A stretch of 64,000 nt of DNA, from NCBI RefSeq assembly GCF_024199945.1, contig NZ_JANADP010000001.1, positions 6,448,001-6,512,000 of the forward strand. Direction: 5' to 3'. The notes below the pieces were generated by a model. The model was not told the DNA's origin, made no database searches, and saw only the letters and a program-made list of their open reading frames with translations. Position numbers and translations under genes: made by a program. Shown in pieces: positions 17,702 to 28,000 of this stretch. This stretch comes from Bradyrhizobium sp. CCGUVB4N (GTDB lineage: Bacteria; Pseudomonadota; Alphaproteobacteria; Rhizobiales; Xanthobacteraceae). Positions within the stretch are counted from its first letter, which is position 1, and the number at the start of each line of letters is the position of its first letter.

Positions 17702-19537
17702 TTATGTGGACCTTGCCAGCATCCATTTCATATTGAGGTAGGGCCAGATCCGGCCGACCGTCTCCCAGTCCCATGTCTTCGAGGCCGTCAAGCGGCCGAC
17801 CGTGCGGGACAGGCTGACTTCATCGACCATCTCGGTGAAGGCCGGCACATTCTGGTCGAGCAGGGCTGCGACCCAGCCCGCGAGCGGTCCGTTCAGCCAT
17901 TCCGGCATTGGCGAATTGAAGCCGACCTTGCGCCGCGCGGTCCGGATCGATTCCGGCATCTGGCCCGCCATTGCCCGCCGCGCGATGGCCTTGGTCATGC
18001 CATTGGCAAACTTGCTCGATTCCGGCAGCGCCATCGTATAGGCCACGAGACGCCAGTCCATGAACGGCATCCGCACCTCGATGCCGTGGGCCATCGAGAT
18101 GCGGTCGAAATTGCGCAGGAGGGTCGGCAAGACCGTGCTGTGAAACATGCGATAGAGCCGCCGGTTCAGCCCGCCCCATTCGGCCGGCAGTTCATCGTCT
18201 TGAGCAACCAGCGGGAGCTCCTCGGGCACGGTCAGACCACCGCGCAGGAAGCCGTGGCCTCTGGCCTTGATGGTCCAGGCCCGCACGAGGTCAACGCTAC
18301 GTCGCGCCAGCGCCGAACGGGAGGCGAGGTCGGCCGCAGCATTTCTGATCCGGAAGGCGCCGGATTGCCCAGCTTGCAAATAGGCCCCCATCAATTCGTC
18401 CGCGCCGTGCCCGTCCAGCGACACCGTCACGTTGTGACGCCGCAGTTCCCGATAGATCAACCACACCGCGCTGGGCAAGCTGATATAGACGTCGTCATGG
18501 TCGTCCAGAATCCGGTCGATATCGGTCAGCGCGTCCCCTCGCCCGATTTCGAGAAAGGTGGGCGCGACATCGGCCCAGGCGGCCGCCTGCTCGGCCATCG
18601 GCCGCTCATCATGTGCTGCGCCCGGAAACGTCGCGACGAAGGCGTGGCGCCATGCGTTGCTGTCGCGCGGCCCCATTCCGGCCTTCTCATGCGCGGCCAT
18701 CGCGCAGATCACCGCCGATGAATCGAAGCCACCGGAGAGACATGTTCCGATCGGTACGTCGCTGCGCATCCGCAAGGCGACAGCGTCCAGGAACAACTCG
18801 CGAAAACGATCGACGCGTTCGGCTTCGGTGCCCGGAATCTCCAGCAGATGATCGACCGTGCGCCACCAGCGCCGGACGCTGACCTTGCCATCGCGCAGCC
18901 ACATGCAATGCCCGCCCTGCAAGCGGCGGATGCTCCGAAACAGCGTCCACTCGCTGCCCTCGATACTGAAGGCATCGAGCAACAGGCGCCGCGCCACATC
19001 GGTATCGACCGTCGCGTCGACCAGGCCGCACCGCGCCAGCGCCCGCTGCTCGGAGGCGAAGACGAAACGCTCGGACGACAGGCTGTACAGCAACGGCTTG
19101 ATACCGAACCTGTCGCGCGCGAGAAACAACTCGCCGCTGATGGTATCGAAGATCGCCAGCGCCCACATCCCGTTGAAGCGCGGCAGCATGTCCTCGCCCC
19201 AGGCCTGCCAGGCCGCGAGAACCACCTCGGTGTCGGACTGGGTGCGGAAGATCGCACCGCGATCTTCGAGTTCGCGGCGAAGCTCGAGGAAATTGTAGAT
19301 CTCGCCATTGTAGACGATCACATGGCGACCATCGGCCGAGATCATCGGCTGACGACCGCCTTCCCCGGGATCAATGATCGCGAGGCGGCGATGTCCGAGC
19401 GCGAAGTTGCCGTCCGCACTGAACCAGGCTCCCTCGCCGAACGGCCCCCGATGCGCGATCAGATCCGTCAGACGGCTGAGGTCCGCGGGCGATACGGCGC
19501 GACCATCAAGATTCACGATGCCGGCAATTCCGCACAT
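17702..19537 (-). CDS. asnB: Asparagine synthase (glutamine-hydrolysing)-like amidotransferase
   Basis: 611 residues with two complete domains. The N-terminal glutaminase domain begins with MCGIAGIV, so Cys2 is the nucleophile, with HRGPFGEG and YNGEIYN for glutamine binding. The synthetase domain has the PP-loop SGGFDSS near residue 268 and DGHGADELMGAY. Free-standing copies in O-antigen clusters, such as WbpS of Pseudomonas aeruginosa, amidate the carboxyl group of uronic acids rather than making asparagine. Because this gene sits between a flippase and a glycosyltransferase in a cluster with wbpB-D-E, the same role is likely here; ordinary asparagine synthesis cannot be excluded. Confidence 0.88.
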   Translation of the reverse strand: MCGIAGIVNLDGRAVSPADLSRLTDLIAHRGPFGEGAWFSADGNFALGHRRLAIIDPGEGGRQPMISADGRHVIVYNGEIYNFLELRRELEDRGAIFRTQSDTEVVLAAWQAWGEDMLPRFNGMWALAIFDTISGELFLARDRFGIKPLLYSLSSERFVFASEQRALARCGLVDATVDTDVARRLLLDAFSIEGSEWTLFRSIRRLQGGHCMWLRDGKVSVRRWWRTVDHLLEIPGTEAERVDRFRELFLDAVALRMRSDVPIGTCLSGGFDSSAVICAMAAHEKAGMGPRDSNAWRHAFVATFPGAAHDERPMAEQAAAWADVAPTFLEIGRGDALTDIDRILDDHDDVYISLPSAVWLIYRELRRHNVTVSLDGHGADELMGAYLQAGQSGAFRIRNAAADLASRSALARRSVDLVRAWTIKARGHGFLRGGLTVPEELPLVAQDDELPAEWGGLNRRLYRMFHSTVLPTLLRNFDRISMAHGIEVRMPFMDWRLVAYTMALPESSKFANGMTKAIARRAMAGQMPESIRTARRKVGFNSPMPEWLNGPLAGWVAALLDQNVPAFTEMVDEVSLSRTVGRLTASKTWDWETVGRIWPYLNMKWMLARST

Positions 19538-19540
19538 GCT

Positions 19541-21085
19541 CTAGACCGCCTTGAACGGCACGAAACGGCTGACGATGGCGCGGAGGTCACGCAAGCAGAC
19601 CGCGCGATAGGGGCCGGCTTGCGACGCCGCGACGGCGACGACGAAGATGATCGCCGCCGACAAGGCCCCCATACCACCAACGTACCACCATGCCGCCGAA
19701 ACCACTACTGCATGACTGAGGCCATAACGCAGAGCAAGCGACGTCAAAATCCCCACGCCCAGCGGTACCAGCATGAAATGGACAACGCGTGACCACACGC
19801 CGGCTGCGCTGATGCTGCGGCGGACCAGCGCCATGGTCGCGATCATCTGCGCGATCATACCGATGCATGTGCTCCAGCCCGCGGCCTGCCAGCCGAACCG
19901 CGGTAGTGCAATGAGGCTGGTCGCGAGGGTGGCCGCGCCGGTGCACAATGCGATCAGCGCATTGTCGCGCGAGCGTCCCTGCGCCAAGAGATAGAACGCC
20001 AGAACGTTGGCGCTCGAACCCAATATGCCGGCGATCGACAGCACCACCAGTACAGTCTCGGCCTCGGCGGCAACCTCGGCCCCCGTCCACAGATGAAGCA
20101 ACGGTCCGGCGATGGGAATGAGGCCGCCCAGCGCACTGGCGGCGAGCACGTTCAATATCCACGAGGAACGCAGCAGCAGGTCGACCTTGCGGTCCTCGTC
20201 CTCCTCCTGAAGCGAACTGAAAAAGGGAAACAGCGTCTCTCCAACTTTCAGCACGCCGATATAGACGGCTTCCTCGAGGCGTTGCGCGACGCCATAGAAA
20301 CCGACGAATTGCGGCTGGAGCAGCGCGCCAAGCAAATAGCGGTCTGCCTGTCCGGCAAACAGCGCACCGCCCTGTGCCGTAGCCTGCCAACCGCCGAGCC
20401 GCACCAGCCGTCCGAGGGCGTCTCGATGAATCGCCGGTCGCGCCAGCCATTCCCCGACGGCGCTGCGCGACCAGGCCAACGCCACGATCAGGCTGGTGGC
20501 AAAACCGAGTGCCTGACATCCGAGGAACGTCGAGGCGCGCGGCGCAGCCGGAATCATAAGAAGCATGGAGACTGTCGCAGTCACGGTGCTAGCGATGTTG
20601 ATGGAGGCGATGCGCCGGTAATCCTGGCGCGCCGTGAACAAAGTGAGGAAAATCGCCGACAAGCATTGGCACAGCCAGCCAAGACCGGCCAACACAAAAG
20701 CGAGCCCGAGATCGTCGGCCGCAGTCCCGCCGAGATGGAAACCGAGCCGTGCGAGGGGCGCGCCAGCGACGCAGACGACAATCACGATCGGGCCGCCGAC
20801 GCCGACCGCGAGCGCCACTGCGGTTGCAAACAGGCGTCGCGCATCGCGGCGGTCGGACGGCGTCAATCTCTGCGCGAGCTCGCGCGCCGTCGACAGGGCC
20901 AACGAGTTGCTGAACACGAGCGCCGGCGCGATGCAGGCCGTAACCAGCCCTGCGACACCGAACGCTCCGGGACCGAGGCGAGTGACGACGAACGGCAGAA
21001 TGGCAAGGTTAAGCAGCACAGCGACCACAAATGCGATCGCATTCCAGGCAGAATTTCCGAGCAGATCGGACGAAACTTTTCTCAC
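19541..21085 (-). CDS. Oligosaccharide flippase (Wzx/MATE-like), polysaccharide export
   Basis: About 514 residues with some twelve to fourteen hydrophobic segments and little else. The N-terminal region (LLGNSAWNAIAFVVAVLLNLAILPFVVTRLGPGAFGVAGLV) is typical of the polysaccharide transporter family that flips undecaprenyl-linked repeat units across the inner membrane. The frame is open to 21208, but the upstream 41 residues are polar and unlike the family. A GTG at 21085 gives the expected start; the ribosome-binding site is weak, so the start is uncertain. It is four bases from asnB and likely begins this operon. Confidence 0.8.
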   Translation of the reverse strand: MRKVSSDLLGNSAWNAIAFVVAVLLNLAILPFVVTRLGPGAFGVAGLVTACIAPALVFSNSLALSTARELAQRLTPSDRRDARRLFATAVALAVGVGGPIVIVVCVAGAPLARLGFHLGGTAADDLGLAFVLAGLGWLCQCLSAIFLTLFTARQDYRRIASINIASTVTATVSMLLMIPAAPRASTFLGCQALGFATSLIVALAWSRSAVGEWLARPAIHRDALGRLVRLGGWQATAQGGALFAGQADRYLLGALLQPQFVGFYGVAQRLEEAVYIGVLKVGETLFPFFSSLQEEDEDRKVDLLLRSSWILNVLAASALGGLIPIAGPLLHLWTGAEVAAEAETVLVVLSIAGILGSSANVLAFYLLAQGRSRDNALIALCTGAATLATSLIALPRFGWQAAGWSTCIGMIAQMIATMALVRRSISAAGVWSRVVHFMLVPLGVGILTSLALRYGLSHAVVVSAAWWYVGGMGALSAAIIFVVAVAASQAGPYRAVCLRDLRAIVSRFVPFKAV

Positions 21086-21407
21086 GTCTGTCCAACCCGC
21101 GCCGCCGTGCCAATTCGCGCGCGCTCGACAGTCGATTCTGGAGGCGGAACACATCGCATGGGTCTGATCTTGGACATGGCATGTGAATCGAATGGTAGCC
21201 AATGCCATTCAATTGGGCAGGAAGCAAGGGCGCCCGCTGCGTCAATACCCACGCCCCCAGCGGCGTTCAAGAACTGGCCGCTTTCTGGCTCTTAATCGCG
21301 CCAATGCAGGCGTTCCCGCGACCGGTCGATGTGGTCGAAAGCATCCCTAAACACCGCCGGAATTGAGAAATTGAGCACCTCTAGCAAGCAATTGGGCAGC
21401 TCTCGCA
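21086..21407. other. Intergenic region upstream of the flippase gene
   Basis: About 320 bases between the flippase start and the decayed aminotransferase copy. It should hold the promoter of the minus-strand polysaccharide operon. I see no clear hexamers or hairpins, and no convincing coding frame. Confidence 0.4.
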
Positions 21408-21636
21408 ATGGCGACCAAATTTATCCCATTCAATTGGCCCTACGTCACGGACAATGAGCAGGCCAATATCGAGCTCTCAAGAACCATCATTTGTTGGGCC
21501 ATGGCGCCGTCACCCGGCGCTCCCATCAGTGGCTGGAAGAGCGCCGGTTGCGCCAAGGCGCTACTCACACACTCCTGCCGCGCTCGACCTCGCGGCCATT
21601 CTGCTCGACCTCAGAAGCGGTGACGAGGTCATGCGG
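21408..21636 (+). pseudogene. Decayed 5' fragment of an RffA/WecE-like sugar aminotransferase
   Basis: The stretch starts with ATG and encodes MATKFIPFNWPYVTDNEQ, closely like the first residues of the intact gene at 22792 (MAFEFIPFNRPYATGKEH). The similarity then jumps frame: HGAVTRRSHQWLEE matches DGRFTKLCHQWIEQ, and in another frame SALDLAA-ILLDLRSGDEVM matches ALDLAAMLLDLKNGDEVIM. So at least two frameshifts separate blocks covering about residues 1-80 of a 380-residue family, and the rest is missing. It ends where the second flippase remnant begins on the other strand. Confidence 0.8.
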
Positions 21637-21639
21637 AGC

Positions 21640-22613
21640 CGCTCTTTGTCGCCGATTGAACAATCGTGGCCGAGCTCGGCACCGAGCGGCAAGGCGGTTT
21701 GGAGACATAGCCCGCGCACCAGGCTCGCCATCACGCGCGTCAGCCCCATTGCACCACCGCGACACGACCGGCGACGAGCGCGGAGACGAGCAGGACCGGA
21801 ATGTTGACGAGCGCAAGCTCGGTGATGTTGGCGATCGCAAAGGACAGTGCGCGGCCGAACTGGCCGATGCTTGAGCGCCGGGATGGCGCGATGAACGGCG
21901 GCCTTGCGGCACGGCGCGGGAACGGGAAACGGCGCAGCGCATCGAAGCCGGCGATAAAGATCGCGAACAGCAGCTGCAACAACACGAAGGCGATCGCCAC
22001 CGCGAGCAGGCTTCCGAACATGGCGAGCGCGAAAAGCTGCGAGATCTGGCCGAGCAGCAGTGCAGCGTTTTGCATCCACACGGCCCGGCTATACAGGCCG
22101 CGGACGCGATAAAGGCCGGAGCAGAGGTTGGCGGGCAAGCTCAGCACCATTCCCAGTGTCATCACGGCATCGCGGCGGCGAACGTCGGCATGGCGTCAAA
22201 ACCGAGCACGGCCGACGGCGGTGCAAGATACAGGGCCGCGCAAAGCAGGACACCAAGCAAGGTGACGATGGCGAGATAGATGCGCAGCATCCCGAGGTAG
22301 ACGCGCGCAGTGCGTCCGTCGCGCTCGACAGGGGACTTGAAGGAGAGAAACCGATTGATGGCCCGAAACTGCAATCCGGCTCCGCCACGATGACGAGGCT
22401 TCCGGCAGCATAGATCGCAAGCCACGCTGCGAGCACGTCGCCACTCCAGAGGTGCAAGAAAGCGGAAATCAGCAGTAATTGCCGGGTCAGCCCCAACACC
22501 GTCTGGACTAGGTTCGCCGACCAGCCACGAACAAACCGGTGATTGCGGCCGCTCCCTTCGTCGCTTTTGGGGCCATCCGTCCTGCCTGGCGCGTTAACTT
22601 GCGTGTCGGTCAA
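21640..22613 (-). pseudogene. Frameshifted remnant of a second polysaccharide flippase-like gene
   Basis: Reading from 22613 leftward, three successive frames each give hydrophobic membrane-protein sequence: GWSANLVQTVLGLTRQLLLI and following up to about 22380; GLQFRAINRFLSFK to FDAMPTFAAAM, ending at 22162; and TLGMVLSLPANLCSGLYRVRG to LALVNIPVLLVSALVAGRVAV, ending near 21740. A last piece, VRGLCLQTALPLGAELGHD, lies in yet another frame. Together they resemble a flippase or lipopolysaccharide-export membrane protein broken by at least three frameshifts and cut at its C-terminus. It does not look like a copy of the intact flippase at 19541-21085. Confidence 0.75.
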
Positions 22614-22791
22614 GCCGCATGCTTCCCGGCGAAAACACGCCGCGATCCACCGAGAGTGCTCGCGATGGTGCAGCGCGGCCGTTCCACCGGACTGCGCACG
22701 ATCGCCAGTTGATTTTCGCAGCGGGAGACGTCAACGTGGGTTCGAAGCAGCGCGTTAGTGCGGTTCTTAAGGTGGTTCAACGGCTTAGGCA

Positions 22792-23934
22792 ATGGCATTC
22801 GAATTCATCCCGTTCAATCGGCCCTACGCAACCGGAAAAGAGCACGGCTACATCCAGAATGCGCTGGACAGCCTTCACGTGTCCGGCGACGGTCGCTTCA
22901 CCAAACTTTGCCATCAATGGATCGAGCAGCGCACCGGATGTACGCGGGCGTTGCTGACACACTCCTGCACCTCAGCCCTCGACCTTGCTGCGATGCTGCT
23001 CGACCTCAAGAACGGCGACGAGGTGATCATGCCTTCGTTCACCTTTGTTTCGACCGCGAACGCGTTCGTGCTGCGCGGCGCCGTCCCGGTCTTCATCGAC
23101 ATCCGCGAAGACACCCTCAACCTCGACGAACGGCAGATCGAGGCCGCGGTCACCCCGCGTACGCGCGCGATTGCTCCAGTGCATTATGCCGGCGTCGGTT
23201 GCGAGATGGATGCGATCGTCGCGATCGCCCGGCGTCACAATCTGCGGATCGTCGAGGACGCCGCGCAGGGAGTCGAGGCGAGCTACAAGGGCTCGCCGCT
23301 CGGCGCCATCGGTGACTTCGGCAGCTTCAGCTTTCACGAAACCAAGAACGTCATCTCGGGCGAAGGTGGCTGCCTGCTGGTGAACGACCCTGAGCATGCG
23401 TTGCGCGCCGAAATCATGCGCGAGAAGGGCACCGATCGCAGCCGGTTCTTCCGCCGCGAGGTTGACAAATACACCTGGCAGGACATCGGCTCCTCCTTTC
23501 TGCCGAGCGATATCACCGCGGCCTTCCTCTGGGCCCAACTTGAGGAGGCCGAGCGCATCACCCGCGAGCGGCTGACGATCTGGAACAGGTATCACGACAT
23601 GCTGGCGCCGATGGAGCAGCGCGGCCTTCTGCGCCGCCCTATCGTGCCCCACCATTGCCGCCACAATGGACATCTCTACTACGTGCTGCTGCCACCGGAG
23701 ATCGATCGCTCCATGGTGCTGGGAAAGCTCAGAGACGCGAACATCTCTGCGGTCTTCCATTACGTCCCGCTGCATTCCTCACCCGCGGGGCAGCGGTTCG
23801 GACGGAAGCACGGCGATCTGGCAATGACAACCGAACTCTCGGAACGTCTGATCCGGCTGCCGATGTGGATGGGTTTGCAGGAGGTCCAGCAGGACCGGAT
23901 CTGCGACACGCTCGGGACGATCCTCGGACGGTAG
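22792..23934 (+). CDS. rffA: dTDP-4-amino-4,6-dideoxygalactose transaminase-like aminotransferase (RffA/WecE)
   Basis: 380 residues of the DegT/DnrJ/EryC1 family. The PLP lysine is K185 in FHETKN, and the cofactor aspartate is D156 in VEDAAQGVEA. FIPFNRPYATGKE at the start, SGDGRFTKLC, and the FHETKN lysine motif are specific to the RffA/WecE/FcnA branch, which aminates C4 of dTDP-4-keto-6-deoxyglucose. It would make a 4-amino-4,6-dideoxyhexose for the same surface glycan. A decayed paralogue lies 1.4 kb upstream. No rmlA or rmlB genes, which would supply the substrate, are visible here. Confidence 0.88.
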   Translation: MAFEFIPFNRPYATGKEHGYIQNALDSLHVSGDGRFTKLCHQWIEQRTGCTRALLTHSCTSALDLAAMLLDLKNGDEVIMPSFTFVSTANAFVLRGAVPVFIDIREDTLNLDERQIEAAVTPRTRAIAPVHYAGVGCEMDAIVAIARRHNLRIVEDAAQGVEASYKGSPLGAIGDFGSFSFHETKNVISGEGGCLLVNDPEHALRAEIMREKGTDRSRFFRREVDKYTWQDIGSSFLPSDITAAFLWAQLEEAERITRERLTIWNRYHDMLAPMEQRGLLRRPIVPHHCRHNGHLYYVLLPPEIDRSMVLGKLRDANISAVFHYVPLHSSPAGQRFGRKHGDLAMTTELSERLIRLPMWMGLQEVQQDRICDTLGTILGR

Positions 23935-24005
23935 AGCGCTTTCCGGCCAAGCGGACACCGATTGGCGTCGAGAAGCGCGTCAAAACGAAAATCTGCTAGA
24001 GCCCG
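23935..24005. repeat. Dispersed intergenic repeat-like sequence
   Basis: Between the convergent ends of rffA and the gspC-like gene, the phrase GAGCGCTTTCCGGCCAAGCG, followed by GACACCG...GTCGAGAAGCGCGTCAAAACG and CTAGAGC, resembles a repeat I remember from many Bradyrhizobium intergenic regions (GAGCG, GTGGATACCGGTTCGCGTGA and CGCGTCAAAACA). No copy elsewhere in this window was noticed, so the call rests on memory. Confidence 0.45.
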
Positions 24006-24697
24006 TCCGGTTCGCCATTCTTGGGTTTCGAGTGCGGCACGAACGGCGCAAACGACGGGCCGCCCGGGGTCGGCATCGTCAGTTGGCCATTGCTATCCGC
24101 GGAAGCGGCCGCCATCCCAGGCGCGCTTACAGGACCGGACGTGCCTTCCGGCCGCTGAAGCGCCAGCACCTCGCTGCGATCGCCCTGCTTGAATGTCACC
24201 TCGCGCGGCTGGACCGAGGCCAGCGACCAGCCGTCCAGCGTTTCGCCCTGCCGCAGCCGAACGATCTTCTGATCCGTGCGGTTGACGAGGATCGCGATCG
24301 CATCACCCTCGCCCACCACGGCCCCGACCAGCATCAGCGGTGGCGGCGCCTCGACCGGCTTCGGAGGCGGCGGCACGTGCACCTCGTCCGCCGGTGCCGC
24401 GGCGACCGCGCGCGGCGGCGGCCGGCGCGAGGCCGAAAAGATCGGGCGCTCCTGCGTCCCGGTCAGCGCCTTCAGCGGCACCGACCAGAGCGGATTGCCG
24501 CGAGGCGCAGGCTTGCTCGCGGCCGGCGCGGGCCGGGCAATCGGTCTGACCGCACCGACATCGACGCTCTCGGCGGGACTGCTGACGGCATCGTCAGGCA
24601 GGATGTCCATGCGCGACGAAGTGGCCGCCAAGCTACCGGTGATGCCGAGGGCCGCACAAAATACAGCCAATCCGACCGATCTCAGCCACCCGGACAT
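23996..24697 (-). CDS. gspC: Type II secretion GspC-like inner-membrane protein
   Basis: 233 residues. One N-terminal membrane segment (WLRSVGLAVFCAALGITGSLA) is followed by a proline- and alanine-rich periplasmic linker. A domain from about 125 to 190 (LMLVGAVVGEGDAIAILVNRTDQKIVRLRQGETLDGWSLASVQPREVTFKQGDRSEVLAL) has the pattern of the GspC homology region that contacts the secretin. No C-terminal PDZ is evident. The ATG at 24697 follows GGGGAG. It is separated from the rest of the gsp genes by the autotransporter gene. GspN/GspP-like naming is a possible alternative. Confidence 0.65.
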   Translation of the reverse strand: MSGWLRSVGLAVFCAALGITGSLAATSSRMDILPDDAVSSPAESVDVGAVRPIARPAPAASKPAPRGNPLWSVPLKALTGTQERPIFSASRRPPPRAVAAAPADEVHVPPPPKPVEAPPPLMLVGAVVGEGDAIAILVNRTDQKIVRLRQGETLDGWSLASVQPREVTFKQGDRSEVLALQRPEGTSGPVSAPGMAAASADSNGQLTMPTPGGPSFAPFVPHSKPKNGEPDGL

Positions 24698-25012
24698 CGA
24701 ACTCCCCAGCGATCGGCCAGCGCGCGGCAAGCCAGATGCACCAAACTAGTTCTGATAGGCCCCACGATCAACCCGTAGCCGTCCCCTTAGACCCAGCTGA
24801 AGCCGCTGCGACTTCCGGCATGTTGCGACGCATGAAATTGTTGCCCAATGGCCACGATCGCTGGAATTACAAGCGAAACGACCGGGAACCCTATGCAAAT
24901 CAATGGTCATTCATTGCGGCCGGTTGCAACGCCATGAGATCATGGCGCCGGGGGCATGCTGTTACATCTTGCTCGATTGCATTGATTTATCTTGACGATT
25001 TGCGAAGGGCCG
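24698..25012. other. Intergenic region between divergent gspC-like and autotransporter genes
   Basis: About 315 bases, more AT-rich than the neighbours near 24830-25000. It should contain promoters for both genes, but no hexamer pair is convincing. AAGGG at 25004 serves as ribosome-binding site for the autotransporter. Confidence 0.4.
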
Positions 25013-28000
25013 ATGGCAGGATCAATCATAGCGCGCGCGAGGACCGATAAGCGGCTGCGTGCCGTCGTCCGGCACTCGCTGGCGGCTCTGCTCGCGACCA
25101 CGGCGCCTGGCCTCGTCGCCGCCCATGCCGGGGACGGCACTTGGGTTGGTGGTACGTCCACTGACTGGACCGACGGCACGAACTGGACCTCGACGCCAAC
25201 CGTGCCGGACGGCACTGCCACCTTCACCGACACGGGCTTGAGCGCGGTCGACAGCAACGGCCTCGTCAACATCGGCGCCGTAGTGTTTACGGCTGCGCCG
25301 AATGCGCAGGCCTATACCATCAACACCAACGACATCTTCGTGGTCAATGGCGTCGGCATCTCTAACAATTCGACCAACCCGCAGACGTTTAACGTCGGCG
25401 CCAGCATGGTGTTCACGAACTCGAGCAGCGCTAGCGGCGGCAGCAATTTCGTGACGTACAACGTCAGCGGCGGCGCGATGAGCTTCAACGACACCTCGAC
25501 CGCAGGCACGGCACACATCACCAATGCCGGCGACATCGAATTCAACAACAGCAGCGCTGCCGGCACCGCGACGATCGTCAACAGCGCGGTGATCAATTTC
25601 AACGACACGACCTCGGCAGGCGGATCGAGCATCACGAACAACGCGACCGGCTTTGTTACCTTCAACACCTCGTCCACCGCCGGCACCGCGACGATCTCCA
25701 ACAGCGGCTTTCTCATTTTCAGCAACTCCGCCACCGCGGCCGGCTCCACGATCACGACCAACAATAACGGCACCACCAGCTTCACGGGCACGTCGACCGG
25801 TGGCAGCGCCCGCTTCATCACCAATGCCGGCGGCACCGTCGACATCTCTGGCCTGACCAGCGGCGGCATGACGTCCGGGTCGATCGAAGGCGCAGGCAAT
25901 TACGTGCTCGGCGCCAACACGCTCACCACCGGCAGCCTCAACACCTCGACCCAGGTCGACGGCGTGATCTCCGGCACCGGCGGCGGCCTGACCAAGGTCG
26001 GCACCGGCACGCTGACGCTGACCAACTTCAACTCCTACACCGGCGCGACCACGATCTCGGCCGGAACGCTGGCGCTGTCGGGGACCGGCAGCATCGCAAG
26101 CTCGAGCGTCGTCACGGTGAATGCGACGTTCGATATCTCGGCAATTACCCCGTCAGCCACCGCTATCACGACGCTCGCCGGCAGCTCGAGCGGTGTCGTC
26201 AACATGGGCACCAAGGGGCTGTTCATCACCAACGGCTCAACCGAGTTCGCGGGCGTGATTCAGGGCAGCGGCGGCTTTGAGGTCGGCGGTGGAACGCAGA
26301 CGCTGTCGGGCGTGAACACCTACACAAATGTCACGCAGATCGATGCCGGCGCGACGTTGGCGCTGAAGGGCAGCGGCTCGATCGCGAATTCGCTCTACGT
26401 CGCGTTCGCGGGCGCGGGCGCAACGCTCGATATCTCACAGACCACGTCCGGCGCATCGGTTACGCAGCTGTTCTCGTTCGGCGCCACCGGCGTCGTCGCG
26501 CTCGGATCGAAGACGCTGACGATTACGTCCAACAGCGGCACGGCCTTCGGCGGCGTGGTCCAGGACGGCGGTATCGGTGGCGGCACCGGCGGCAATCTGT
26601 TGATCGCGACCGGGGGACTGCAGCAGCTCTACGGCACCAACACCTATACCGGCACCACCACGATCGCGAGCGGCGGCGAGCTCGACCTGGTCAATCTCGC
26701 CGGCAGCGACGGCAGCATCGCGACCTCGAGCAACGTCGTCGCCAACGGCATCTTCGACATCTCGGCGCTGAGCACCGGCACCGCGATCAAATCGCTGTCC
26801 GGCTCGGGCAACGTCAATCTCGGCGCAAACACGCTGACCATCACCAGCGGCAACGGCACTTTCGCCGGCGTCATCGGCGACGGCGGCGCAGGCGGCGGTC
26901 TGACCATGGCTGGGGGCACCGAAACCCTGACCGGCGCCAACACCTATACCGGCGCCACCACCGTGAACGGCGGCACGCTGGTCGTGAATGGCTCGATCAC
27001 GAGCGCGTCGACCGTCAATGCCGGGGGCACGCTCGCCGGCACCGGCACCGTCGGCAATGTCGCGGTGACCGGCGGCACGCTGGCACCGGGCAACACCGGC
27101 GCGGTCGGAACGCTTTCGATCAACGGATCGCTGAGCTTCACCGCGGCCTCGACCTATATGGTGCAGGTCTCCTCCAGTACCGCCAGCCTCGCCAACGTCA
27201 CGGGCGCAGCCACGCTCGGCGGCGCGACGGTGAGCGCGACCTTCGGCTCCGGCACTATCAAGAAGCAGTACACGATCCTGACCGCGGCCGGTGGTCTCGG
27301 CGGCTCGACCTTCAATTCGGCCGTCGTCTCCAACATGCCGTCGATCAACGCGACGCTGAGCTATGACGCCAACAACGTGTTCCTCAGTATCGGCGTCAAC
27401 TTCACGCCGATCGGCGGCGGCCTCACCGTCAACCAGCAGAACGTCGCCAACACGCTGACCAATTTCTTCAATTCGACCGGCGGCATTCCCGCCGCCTTCG
27501 CCGCGCTGACGCCGGCGGGGCTGACCACCGCCTCGGGCGAGCTCGGCACCGGCATCATCCAGTCCGCGATCAACGCCGACGGCCAGTTCCTCAACCTGAT
27601 GCTCGATCCGACCGTCGTCGGACGCTCGAGCGGCTTCACCAAGGCCGGCAGCGTCGCGCAATTCGCCGACAGCGATGACGCGGCCGCCTATGCGTCGATG
27701 CGTCCGGCCACCGCGCGCGAGCGCGAGGCCTATGCCATGGCGACCAAGGCGCCGCTGCTGTCGTCGCAGCCGATCAATCGCTGGAGCGTCTGGGCGGCCG
27801 GTTATGGCGGCTCGGCGCAGGTCGGCGGCAATGCCGCGGTCGGCTCGCAGGACCTCACTGCGCGGGTCTGGGGCGGCGCGGCCGGTGCCGACTACCGGAT
27901 TTCGCTGGACACGCTCGTCGGCTTCTCGCTCGGCGGCGGCGGACTGAACTACTCGCTTGCCAACGCGATGGGCGCGGGCTCCGCCGACCTGTTCCAGGCC

